A DNA stretch of 64,000 nt. Source: Sipunculus nudus. Lineage: Eukaryota; Annelida; Sipuncula; Golfingiida; Sipunculidae. The notes under the pieces were generated by a model. It made no database searches, had not been told where the DNA came from, and saw only the letters and a program-made list of their open reading frames with translations. The position numbers were made by a program, and so were the translations under genes. This document shows positions 1-10,165 of this stretch, piece by piece. The stretch lies in contig CM049316.1 of assembly GCA_026874595.1 (NCBI GenBank), forward strand, positions 16,143,839-16,207,838, given 5' to 3'. The first letter of the stretch is position 1. Each line of letters begins with the position of its first letter.

Positions 1-530
1 AACATTATAAAATATAAAACAAACAAAATGATGGGGTTTCTTTTCTTTATTTATTGACACGAAGCAGTGATACCATATTAACAACTTTATCATATCATTA
101 TAGATCATTTTTGGAATAACCGCGTCATCCTCTTATAAAGCTATAACAAAATTGTTTTCAAAACCTTTTATCGGACCACAGCAAAGAAACAGTGGTCATG
201 TTTGTTGTGGGAAAGAGTGCGTGTTAGTTAATTTTTCTGGGATGCAAACGTTACAGAATTGTCAGGGGTCAAATAATAAATAGTGGGTTATATGCATCTT
301 ACGTGACCACGGGAGAGCGCAAACCTAGACCACATGGTAATCCTAGCCATGTCAAAGATCAAAGCATGTCAATATCGTGTCACGACCGACAACACTACGA
401 ATCTTCAATAACTTTATCAGTCATTAATTGCCTTTTTTAATTCAGATCTGTGATAATGATAACGTATATAAAAATTTTGACAGTGTTAGCGAAAGTACCA
501 GTATTAAACTAGAATACGCCTTTAATTTTT

Positions 531-536
531 TTTATT
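531..536 (-). promoter_or_regulatory. Candidate poly(A) signal of GPCR copy A
   Basis: TTTATT on the plus strand reads AATAAA on the minus strand, about 50 bases past the ancestral stop of the copy A receptor. The equivalent signal exists in copy B at 48809-48814. AATAAA is frequent in AT-rich DNA, so support comes mainly from position and conservation between copies. Confidence 0.4.
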
Positions 537-584
537 GATATCTATGGTAATGGTATATTCTGACCGACTGAGCGATAATATCCG

Positions 585-1678
585 TCATAAACGAGAGTTT
601 ATGGTAGTTTCTCTGGACACTCTAGCCAGGTCTGTCCTGCTGCTCTCCGTCCGATCAATTTAGTGTCGGCAGCAAAGACACCTAAACAGACTGACAGTAT
701 CTCTTCTGAATGATGCCCAACCAATACAGTATAATAATACATTGATTGAATAACTAGCTGTGAACAAACAGTGACAGATCTTTGAAAGAAAATATAATAT
801 CGGATGAGTACTTTTTAGTTTATAGTTAATAGCCCACGTGATTGTATATGGTAGATGCATGGCGACGTACGACAATGATATAAGCAGCAGAAATGTTGTT
901 ATTCTATTCTCTTGTTGGTTTCTTATACCAGACAGATTCGATGAAGGTGCGATGCCAAGCCCCGCAGACGAATTGAAGATTGTTATTATTGTCAGCACAG
1001 AAAATATGAGTATAACAACACTGAACAGAAAGTTACAAATTCCAATGTGTACAGCAACAGCAAATATAAAGTAGGCCTTCAAATGATTCGTGAGTACATA
1101 GCAGCCGAAACCTTCCCTGTATGATGAAACAAATGCAAAACCTGATACGAGTCCTAAACTAAAGATAACCACCAGTATTGCGAATATTACGATTTTCTTG
1201 TAACTCGAAACCCAGAGGCATTTCAGTGGATGGGCAACAGCCAGGTATCGAGTGACGGATATTGTCAGAATTAGAACACTTGATACAACCATTGCCGTTT
1301 CTTCAACAATATAACTTGCAATACATACATGTAGGTTAAACCCAGCGAAGCGGAACCTCACGGCAACTAAATATAAGCTATCAGACATGGTCAGACAAAT
1401 TATGAGAAATCCAGGTACACTTTTTCTCGTTTTCTTCGAGGACAACATTACGACGATAGCGAACAAATTCCCTAAACTCCCTGCGATAACGGAAAAATAC
1501 AAGAAATTAATGAAGATTTTTCCCCCAAGTCATATTAATGTGAGGATGTTTCCGATTCTTCAAAAGTGTTGTTTGTACAGTTCCTTAGGTTGAATGATTC
1601 ATTAGAGACCATACTGTTCATTGGTTGCTGTGCATTCTGATCGAGAGAAGATAAAGGTGTTTTGACAGTTGACATCAT
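585..1678 (-). pseudogene. Rhodopsin-family orphan GPCR, copy A (three lesions)
   Basis: Minus-strand seven-transmembrane receptor resembling invertebrate neuropeptide receptors; no ligand can be assigned. The start used is an ATG at 1678 (ATG ATG TCA), giving an N-terminus with N-glycosylation sequons (NES, NCT, NNT). The 7TM frame shows GSLGN in TM1, LTMSD in TM2, TRY in place of DRY at the end of TM3, an ECL2 cysteine (FGCYV), MHLP in TM6 and NVLLY in place of NPxxY. Lesions relative to the copy at 48863-49953: a TAA just after SSH in the N-terminal frame, a frameshift between that frame and TM1 (about 1502-1535, shared with copy B at a G run), and CAA to TAA at 660 that removes the last 24 residues. 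The ancestral stop lies at 585. No GT-AG intron explains the frame change. Best read as a recent pseudogene with a largely preserved 7TM frame. Confidence 0.85.
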
Positions 1679-4600
1679 GTATGTCCGTATATTTTTTCCG
1701 ATTTTCTTCTTTGTATTCAACAATGCTCTTTCTAGCGTCCAATGTGGTCTAATTGGGGCATATGTTATTTTATCTTCTCTTCAACAGTAACACGAGATGT
1801 TACTAGTGCGACACAGTAAAATGAAAAGTTTGCTTTGCGAACACAATTCCAAGCATCCTATGGTGAAGGTACAAGTGTTTGGTTGGTGTAGCTACATTTT
1901 GTCATTATTCATATAGCATTGGGTATATAAAATATAGAACTAGATGTATTTAATTTGCCCGGATAGTCTCTTTTATAACCCACAGTGAATTTACAGCGTT
2001 TGTCTCTTTGTATACCTCCACTTGTTTAATGTATCCAGTCACAATCCAATCCCATCAGTTGAGTAGTTCACAGATCATCCATGAGATACATTACGAAGAT
2101 ATGTTGCTGTATGATAATGGTAAGTACCAATTCACTTCCACCACACTGAATTAAAATCAGCACGGAAAAGTCACTTCAAAGTCCGAAACATTGGGGACGA
2201 AACATTGTTCAGATGGAGGCAACTACATCAGCTGTAATGGAAATACAAATGATAATATTAGTCATAATGAAATATATATCAGTTGGACTGATACATTAAG
2301 GGAAAAGCACGACATTTTGTACTTAGGAGCGGCAACCAGTGTTATATGGTAATCAAACAATGTAATTAGTTCATCCATACAACGCCACCATTACAATGCC
2401 ACCATGCAAACTGACACATAAGCCTCATTTTCCATTGTATTCAGTTTCACCCATTTATCTTCAAGGGTTTGGGGATTCATCGTAGGCATGGAAGGGTAAT
2501 AAACGTTGGAACGCCTTTTAGATAGACTTTCTTGTTATTACCACATATTTTTTAATGATTTATTAATAAATACGAAAGTCTAACTAACAATCGTCACTCT
2601 TATTCTTTACCTACACTATACACTATAAAGTATCATGTTTCCGGTATAGGTTAATTCTAATCCAGGTTTAAATATATAAAATTTCACAATGAACTAATAA
2701 ATCTAACCAAAGTCTTCAATTCTATGATTCATATAAATCATTTCCAACATATGATTATTGTTCCGTAAATAGTTGGGGGATAAATACATCCCCCCCCCCA
2801 AAAAAAAAAAAACTCCATGATGAAACGTGTGTTGGTGGGTAGTATATACCCCTCCCCCTGTACTGACGCCCCCGGTTGTCTTCACGGACAACTCATTGAA
2901 GGGAGAGTGGTATACGTTTCCCTTGGAACTTGGGCTTGAATTCTGCGGGTAAAAAAATTATAATAATAACAATATTAAATTTTCTCTTTCGAATCAATCC
3001 ATATAAATAGGGTTCATTAAGGCAATTCCCAGATCAAGGGTAAATGTCATCTTTATTAAAAAGGAACACGTGAAAATAGACCTGGTTGATATTTAAAGGG
3101 CTTTGATAACTATTGTTTTAAATAAATCCAGTATAGTATGCGTTTCAGTTTCATCTTCGTCCAAATTCATTTTATCTGAATAGTCAGTCCATCAAATCAC
3201 ATTATAAAACTTTGAGTAACGGTGGCTTTTGTATGCGGTTCATTTCCCTAAAGTAAGAATTCTGCGATGATACCAATTACAAGGCTGTTCCTGATTCAAA
3301 TACTAAGTGTTACCTATGCGTAATGTAAGCGAAGATGATATATTCTCCTCACCTGAATGTCCATGTTTTCTATCAGCATTCACATTCTAGTGGTCCTGAC
3401 AAAGACACTTATTTTAATAAATATATATTTATTCATATGGCTTTACTCCTCGTGTTCAGAGTCCGCATGTGGGCAATAATGAAAACAAGAATACGGGCAG
3501 CCACTCCGGGTCCATCGGAGTTACATTCACTAATTGACCCGGACAACTAATAGATGCCCGGGAGCTTTATTGATGAGTCTAATTTTCCATGAGTTACACA
3601 CTAATTCCATCCTTGAAGCACTAACCGGAAAATTATAGAAAATACAGATCTGTAGTGTTATTTTTAGTGTAAACTCTTCCCCCGTAGTACATGGTATATA
3701 TCTTGTGTAGTTATCTTTCCTGTTGGCCATTAATCCCACAGAATAATGGAAATGAAATACCTGGGAAATATTTCCTGTCTTCAGCGACTCTCTCGTGTGT
3801 TCCATTTACACTTTCCAGCTGTAATTTTCTTTTCTGTCTACCTGTATTCTTTACATGATATCTCCCCTCTCCTATGAATTCAGACACAATAAAAGCACAA
3901 AAAGCATGTTTTTTTTTTACAGTACACATCGAATTTTCCATTTCGGTTCCAGTTCGCTTACCTAAAGTCAGCCGAGACGAGTTGGGGTATTCAGCGTCTC
4001 CTTGGACAATTAGTTTAGATGAAACACCCAAGCTGTCACCAAAAATACACGTTAACAAGTTGATCATACTGAACGACACGCATTTGCTCTGTCGATTTGA
4101 TGCTTTAGGCATATGGATTAAAAAACTATGTTGTAAAGGCTTGATACCCTCATACAATGACACATAGGGAGCTAACATGCAAACTTCAGAGTTCTATTTT
4201 CTACATAGCCAAATAATGAAGGAGCAAATAACTGTATTATAGCTGCCATCCAGGGCCTGTATGTTGTTATTCATATTATAGGGCCTATTTCATCATTATT
4301 ATTTATTTAAATCAACTGATAATAGTTATTCCTATTACGTAATGACTGGTCTAATTGGCACACTTGAGTATATTTTGCAAAAAAATATTGGTTATTAAAT
4401 AATGAAACACGAAAAAAACTCTTTAAGAGTCACACGTTTCATTCGTTAATACTGGCAAAATCGAGTTAACTTTCAAATTTTCACGTGGAGTATGCTTCAG
4501 TCCGGCGCTCCTAAACCCCTAGACACGTTATCCCAACTCGTTCCGACTTGTGTTTTATTAGTTTCCAAAATTGAGTTGTTCCGAAAGTTTTCGCCAAACT

Positions 4601-5340
4601 TTGTTTTCTCTGATGAGCCGGAGTCGTCCGCAAACCGGTTGTTTCTATTAAGGGCCCGAACTGTCCCAACGATGCCCGCTAGTTGCTAGAGCATATACCG
4701 CTTGACCATGGCTGGTATAGATATGAAGCGTTAGAGTAGAGTACAGTTAGAGTTTACCCTACGGTTCGTTTAAGCACATATTCCTAATGTAGCATGAGGA
4801 CACAAAATAACTCCTACATATTATCATCAATAAAAATGTTTACACCCCATTTGCTTCATAATTACTGCTGAATGATCAGTGTGTCCGAAAGTATTGGCAC
4901 TTAAAGGGGGTACCCACTTCCACGAATTGATCTCCCAATGCGCTTTGAACAGGAGAGATATCAAATGTTACGAAATTAACGTACGACACCTACCGGCGAT
5001 ATCTAACAAATATGGTTCGGGGTTAATACACATGTACGGTTGTCATCGGCGGAAGCTGTTGTCTTTTTCCTGTTTCATTAGCTGACTTAATACCAATATC
5101 ACCATTGACTGATGTTTTGACTGACAACTTTTAGTAGGTTGCAATAATAGACAAAACAAGAAATGGCCTTATTTTATCTTATATTGAACTATATAGCTGT
5201 CAGCCGATATATTAGATGAAATAAAAATACAGAATTCAAAACCACCATCAAATAGGGTTACCAGTCTGTTACGCCTCACACCATATTAAATACACTGGTT
5301 GCACACTAAATACACTTCTATTAAACACAGAGTCCAGTTA
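1679..5340. other. Noncoding duplicated flank, no gene seen
   Basis: This is the 5' side of the copy A receptor. It is conserved with 49954-53800, but the short open frames inside it (for example near 3335-3550 and 4492-4689) change frame between the copies, so none looks protein-coding. It contains C/A homopolymer runs near 2791-2812 and an inverted-arm module near 2500-2640 that recurs at 29.1 and 30.0 kb. Confidence 0.6.
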
Positions 5341-5348
5341 AACAGTCT

Positions 5349-5612
5349 CTAGTCCTCCAGAACTGGCAATGCTGGTCTCCTACTGGCGGCAGCTGACCCC
5401 GGCTGGCAGCACTTCTGAACAGCGGCTGGCATCACCTCTAGAAAGCGGCGGGCAGCACCTCTAGAAAGCGGCGGGCGGCAGATCTGCACCACGGCTGGCT
5501 GCACCTCTGGACCCTGGCTAGCACTTGTCTCCGACGGGCGGCTAGCTGGCCTCTGGACTCTACTCCTCAGACTGGTTGTTCCTATAGAGTATGCAACTCT
5601 CCTTAAACACAT
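5349..5612. repeat. GC-rich imperfect short tandem repeat
   Basis: Several imperfect units of about 33-36 bases, built around GGCTGGCAGCACCTCTAGAA and GCGGCGGGCAGCACC, form a GC-rich island in AT-rich DNA. The same island is in copy B (about 53815-54010), where individual units differ, which indicates unit turnover. A long open frame across it on the minus strand follows from the composition and is not maintained cleanly in B. Confidence 0.6.
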
Positions 5613-6654
5613 CTCTATCCTGGTGACACATTTATATTCATTAGTCCAATTATACTAAGCTCCGGCCTACTTTTCCTGCTATGGCCAATCTAAATACTAA
5701 ATAGGCTGGGAAGAAAACATGCTGACCACCAGAGGGCCCGACATAACAATGACATGAGTTGTCCTGGAGCACCATGTAACCAATATTGAACACCCAAGTT
5801 GTCTCCCGACAAAATGCTTCTGGCCGGCGCGTCGAATCTCGCTCAAACAAATACAAAAGTACAGCTCAACCAAAAAATAAAAAGAAAACCTGATTTAACT
5901 AACCGACACGATTTACTTCGTGACAATGGTCTCAGTCCGTGGTACTCATATCTATGATGCGGAGCCGACATGGGGAGGTATATAATTAATGTGAAAGTTG
6001 CTCGTTGTATGCAAGTGAAAAAGGTGTACAAAAAACAGATTACTCGTGAGACTGACATGTATCAGCACCTACATTGATTGCTAACTAAAATTGGTAGCGT
6101 CCTTGACAACTGTGGGGACCTGAACGAAACAGCGTTCTTCAAAAAAAGCTGTATTAATATCTGAGAATTCATGCTGCGTGTATTAAAAAATATAAAGGTC
6201 AATAGGCTGCTCAAAAATTGAGAAGATGATTGTGAACTTTTGTTCCTAAAATATGAATGTACCATATATACACATAATAATAATAATAATAATAATAATA
6301 TTTTATTTTATATAGCGTATAATCCACCGAGGTGCTCTTTAACGCTTTACAACACACAGACTGAAAGGAATAAAATAGCATTAAAGTACTTTGTATACAC
6401 ATTTCATTAAAAGCAGCTGTTAAAACACAAGATCGAAATATCGTAGTAAATGTGCTGAATGATTTCAGTGAAAGTATAATAAGCTACCAAAATATTGCAA
6501 AAGACAAATAGGTTTTAAGCTTCTTTTTAAATGTGTCAAGATTAGAAGTTTGACGTAGGTCCCGTGGGAGAGAGTTCCAGAAAGTGGTTCATGCAACACA
6601 AAAAGCTCTATTAGCCACCAAGGTGGACCTTGTATATGGAACACACAGTAATTC

Positions 6655-6954
6655 TTAGTTTAATGATCTTAGACGTCTCGCAGGAATGTAAGGCTGGATT
6701 AATTCCTGGAGGTATTTTGGAGCAATACCATGTTTTGCCTTGAACACCAACATAGCAACTTTAACCTTTATCCGTTGACACAGAGGGAGCCAATGTAGGA
6801 CTTGCAAGACAGGCGTCATATGCTCGTATCCTTTACTGCCACACAGGATTCGAGCTGCATAGTTTTGAACTCTCTGGAGCCTGTGGAGCCTGTGTATGAG
6901 GGAAACTGGATATCCTAAGAGGAGAGCATTACCATAATTAAGCTTACTGGTCAC
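6655..6954 (-). pseudogene. LINE reverse transcriptase C-terminal fragment
   Basis: About 100 codons carry the tail that follows the RT palm in CR1/L2-type LINEs: TSKLNYGNALLLG, RLHRLQRVQNYAARIL, HMTPVLQVLHWLPL, RIKVKVAMLVFKAKHG, then PYIPARRLRS. The catalytic palm with its FADD-type motif is absent, so this piece cannot be active. Upstream (minus direction) the sequence runs straight into the endonuclease-RT linker, which shows an internal deletion rather than simple 5' truncation. Confidence 0.85.
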
Positions 6955-7241
6955 AAATGCATGGATTAAACGCTCTAGGGATGGCTTACACAGGTTTGTC
7001 GCACGTCAGGATCATAGAAGACTCAGATGTTGGTATGGATGCATTGTCTTTTATTTTCTGTACAAAAAAAGTGCTGAACTCTTCTACAAGCTCGGTTTTT
7101 GGAGGGGTTTTTTTCTGGTAATATGACTTTCTTCTCCTTACCTAGCAAACTGTTCACGATTTTAAAAATCTTCCTAGAAGCATTCTGTCTTCAATTATCT
7201 TATTCTGGTAGACATGAATTTTGACTGTTGTATAATAGTGT

Positions 7242-8097
7242 TCACATTTGCCCTTTTAGACAGTTATAATTCACGATGGACAGTTTATCCAGTCTTTCTC
7301 CAGAATCTCTCAGTCTGTCGGCGTTCTTGTTTAGCCACTCTGACCTCACTTGTATACCACTCAGAATCTGCCCGGATGATGTGAACACAAGTCTTGAGTC
7401 ACTCAGATCAGCACAGGGTGTTGATTTCTGGATATCCTTGCTAAAATCACAAGTATTGACTGATTTGAGCTTCCGATAAGTGATTGTGTCCTTGGGTTTA
7501 ACTGGCTTTGACAGATCTAACTTAAAAAATACCGGATAATGATCAGGGAAACCCATGTCCTTTACCTGCACATCCTTAACTAGGCATTCACCTGCCCTAG
7601 TTAACACGAGATCAAGAATGTGACCGTTGCGGTGGGTACTCTGTTGTACATGCTGCTTAAGGCCGAAACTTTCTGTTAAGCCTGTGAAATCCGTTGCCTC
7701 TCTATCAAGATTTTTATCGACATGAATGTTAAAGTCCCCAAGAATCACTAAATGCTTATAGCTTAAAATGCACTGTTCCAGAAAATTCCTTCAGGAATGT
7801 ATTGAAAGTAATCCCTTTCTTGCCAGATAATGGGGGTCTGTAAAGGACTATAAGTTTTACTGATTGGCCGCATGTAAAGTCACATTCAACAACCTCAAAT
7901 GATGTGAATCTTTCATTATTAGCAATGGGTATAACTTTGAGGCTAATGCTCTCTCTGTATATAACAGCTATCCCTCCGCCCCTGCGACACCTTGCCTGGT
8001 GGAGCACTTTAAAACCTGGAGGGAGAATCTCTTGTATCACCACACTGTCGCGAAAATCTCCCTTCAACCATGTTTCAGTTTTAGTGAGCAAGTCCAA
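7242..8097 (-). pseudogene. LINE apurinic-like endonuclease, frameshifted
   Basis: Exonuclease-endonuclease-phosphatase domain that would nick target DNA during retrotransposition. It starts in the TETWLKGDF region and contains GGGIAVIYR, LIVLYRPP, the catalytic VILGDFNIHVD, GHILDLVLT and DHYPVFF. The frame breaks once near 7756-7785: the left part ends FSGTVHFKL then stop, while the next frame continues ILSYKHLVILGDF. The coding sequence upstream of TETW is missing or unrecognised, and a linker to RT follows. Nonfunctional remnant. Confidence 0.85.
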
Positions 8098-8621
8098 TCC
8101 ATTATCAACTATGAATTAAATCATAAATGGCGGTGGTTTTATTGCATACTGACCAAGTGTTTAGGAGGCAAAGTTTCATTGAACCAGTCTTTTTATGATA
8201 ATAGCTGTCAGAATGTTTTACAACAGATTCTGAAATATCCTCTTCATTGTTATTACATTAAAAAACATTAAAGTGTATAGACTATGGTTATAAAAATGTT
8301 TTGAAAACTGTTTTCAAATGTTTCCATATCCTGTATTTTTTTTGTCGAAAATGTGTTTTTTAAATTTCATTTAAGTGAAACATTAAACAATATATATCAA
8401 AAACATTAAATTCGGAACGACAAATATATACCGGACACATACGACTAGCTAAGCAACAATGAGCGCTTAATTCAACACTATAAGTTGGGGCAAACTATTC
8501 AAAAGAGGAACAAAAGAGGTTTGCATCACTCGGAGTCAATCTCTTCTTCTCTTCACATTATTTCACCGGCAAAATATGGACGAGCTTATACAAAAGCATA
8601 AAGGATATTAACTGCTCATAT

Positions 8622-8874
8622 TGTTACGAAACCTAATATCAACAGATCACGTAGTCGTGACGAACATAAATTTTGTAATGGAGATCAGATTCTGAAATCA
8701 GATTGTGTAACACTAGGCAGCGTGAAGTGTCTAGGGAAATGAATAAAGAAGTCAGTGTTTTTTTTTTGTTAACAAATAATTATAATTTATCCTTAAAACA
8801 ATCCTCACATTACAATACACTAAATCAATACAATTACATAGTATAACAACAGTACAACAGTAAATCAATACAAG
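8622..8874 (-). repeat. Truncated 3' LTR
   Basis: Aligns with 9385-9624 at high identity, including TCGTGACGAACATAAATTTTG and CACTAGGCAGCGT, with small indels. Similarity stops at 8874, so about 530 bases present in the other LTR are missing. The missing part is the element's 3' LTR U3 side, probably lost together with pol in one internal deletion. Confidence 0.78.
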
Positions 8875-8886
8875 GCCTCCGTAGCA

Positions 8887-9292
8887 TCAAACTTTTTTAA
8901 AGTCAATAAAGGAGTTGTACACCTTATTTACATGAAAAGAGCCTGGCTCTTGTGCTATGCTATGCATGGATTTTGAAACAAAACCAGAAGGTTGAATCTT
9001 TGGGTTATTTGCAAGTTTCCAGCAGTCAGATATTAGATGACCATCTTTTTTGCAATACACAGATTTTCTTTCAAAATGACTGGCCTTAGTTGGATTCAGA
9101 CACAGTCGACGTGGACGGAGGTGTAGCAATGGACTTTGCTGAACTATCAGGACTACAGCTGGGTGACTGCGCCTTAAACTTCTTTTGACCATAATGATTT
9201 ACATTCTTGTTCGTGAATGACTGTTTTGTCAACTGTTCAAGTGGATCAGGGTCGGGATCTCCAACAAATGTCTCAGGTTTGATATGTGCCAT
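8887..9292 (-). pseudogene. Retrotransposon gag C-terminal fragment
   Basis: Two overlapping minus-strand frames meet near 9090. The first (from ATG at about 9292) is rich in S, P and K. The second continues with FERKSVYCKKDGHLISDCWK, a CCHC zinc-knuckle relic in which the first cysteine appears to be serine (S-x2-C-x4-H-x4-C). Zinc knuckles of this form with a DCW ending are typical of gag nucleocapsid regions in gypsy-type elements. The frameshift, truncation and lost zinc ligand make it nonfunctional. Confidence 0.65.
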
Positions 9293-9361
9293 GTTAAGAT
9301 GTTAAAACAATAACAATGTGTCTAGGGCAAGGCCTAATAAAATTTTCAAAACTATAAAGCC

Positions 9362-9376
9362 TCCCAGACGAGCCCA
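9362..9376 (-). other. Possible tRNA-Pro-like primer binding site
   Basis: On the minus strand the bases just inside the 5' LTR read TGGGCTCGTCTGGGA. This resembles the known tRNA-Pro primer binding site (TGGGGGCTCGTCCGGGA) but lacks two Gs and has one change. It lies 8 bases from the LTR end. Position and sequence fit a decayed primer site; the mismatches keep confidence low. Confidence 0.4.
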
Positions 9377-9384
9377 TAATTTTA

Positions 9385-10165
9385 TGTTACAGAACCGAAT
9401 ATCAACAGATCACGTAGTCGTGACGAACATAAATTTTGTTATGGAGATAAAATCAGAATCTGTAACACTAGGCAGCGTAAAATGTCTAGGGGAATGAATA
9501 AAGAAGTCAGTGGGTTTTGTTAACAAATAATAATAATTTTTATTAAAACAATTCTAACATTACAATACACTAAATCAATACAATTACACAGTATAAGAAA
9601 AGTACAACAGTAAATCAGTACAAGTATATGAATAAAGTGCACAGAACCTGGATACCACCACTGTCACAGTGACAACAAGAACTTTAAAGCATATAATCCA
9701 GATGAACAGTTCACATAAATCTTCTCAGAGAATAACTATCCAGTTCGATCACAAAATCAATTTGTTGTAATCCAAAAGTGAAGTTCTTGTTATAATCCAG
9801 AAAGTAAAATGGAGACTATATAAGATCCGTCACAAATTTAGAAGAAAATCTATAACTGCCGCATTTCTCGGAAAAGGTCCACAAACTGACTTACATTCTT
9901 CTGTGTCCGCTGGAATATATCACTTTTCACCACAAGCCGAAAACTTTCCATTTCCCGAACAATCCAAAAGAACCCAACAATACACACGTTACAGGAAACA
10001 TCTAGAACTAGGAACGCTGTGTTTCTACATGTCAGGGTTTACATGTGGGCCGGCCCGGCTCATCCAGGCGATGCTGTCAAGGCAAAGAGCTATGCGTGCT
10101 ACACGAACCAAATGTCATCAACACATGGAACATCCCTGGGTACAATAATACAGATATCTGTAACA
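9385..10165 (-). repeat. Full-length 5' LTR (781 bp)
   Basis: Starts TGTTAC and ends GTAACA on the plus strand, a matched inverted terminal hexamer as expected of an LTR. Its first 240 bases match 8622-8874. Short open frames near 9903-10330 fall inside it or across its edge and have no recognisable protein similarity. Confidence 0.72.

Larger units (their letters stand above)
6274..8262 (-). mobile_element. CR1/L2-like non-LTR retrotransposon, internally deleted
   Basis: A minus-strand LINE remnant that encoded an apurinic-type endonuclease and a reverse transcriptase. Reading minus from the right: endonuclease motifs (TETWL, GGGIAVIYR, LYRPP, LGDFNIHVD, GHILDLVLT, DHYPVFFKL), an endonuclease-RT linker, then directly the RT C-terminus (TSKLNYGNALL, RLQRVQNYAARIL, VLHWLPL, PYIPARRLRS). 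The whole RT palm is missing, with the deletion point near 7000. The plus-strand (ATA)n run at 6274-6300 is its 3' tail. Copy B lacks the element: its sequence passes from ACACAT near 54740 to the shared AACATTAAAGTGTATAG near 54764, so this is a post-duplication insertion. The exact 5' edge and target-site duplication are unclear. Confidence 0.85.
8622..10165 (-). mobile_element. Decayed LTR retrotransposon (gypsy-like)
   Basis: Bounded by TGTTAC at 8622 and GTAACA ending at 10165, with ATAT directly outside both ends (8618-8621 and 10166-10169), a probable 4-bp target-site duplication. The element reads minus: full 5' LTR on the right (9385-10165), a short internal region with a gag fragment, and a 3' LTR reduced to about 250 bases on the left. 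Copy B has no such element between matching flanks near 57150-57190, so the insertion post-dates the duplication. Nearly all of gag-pol is deleted, together with the inner part of the 3' LTR. Confidence 0.78.

Noticed and set aside
3335-4689. Open frames 3335-3550, 3874-4167 and 4492-4689 with relatives in copy B
   Set aside because: The B counterparts share starts but diverge through frameshifts, the pattern of noncoding DNA.
5349-5612. 87-codon minus frame rich in R, P and A
   Set aside because: Product of a GC-rich short repeat; not maintained cleanly in the copy B counterpart.
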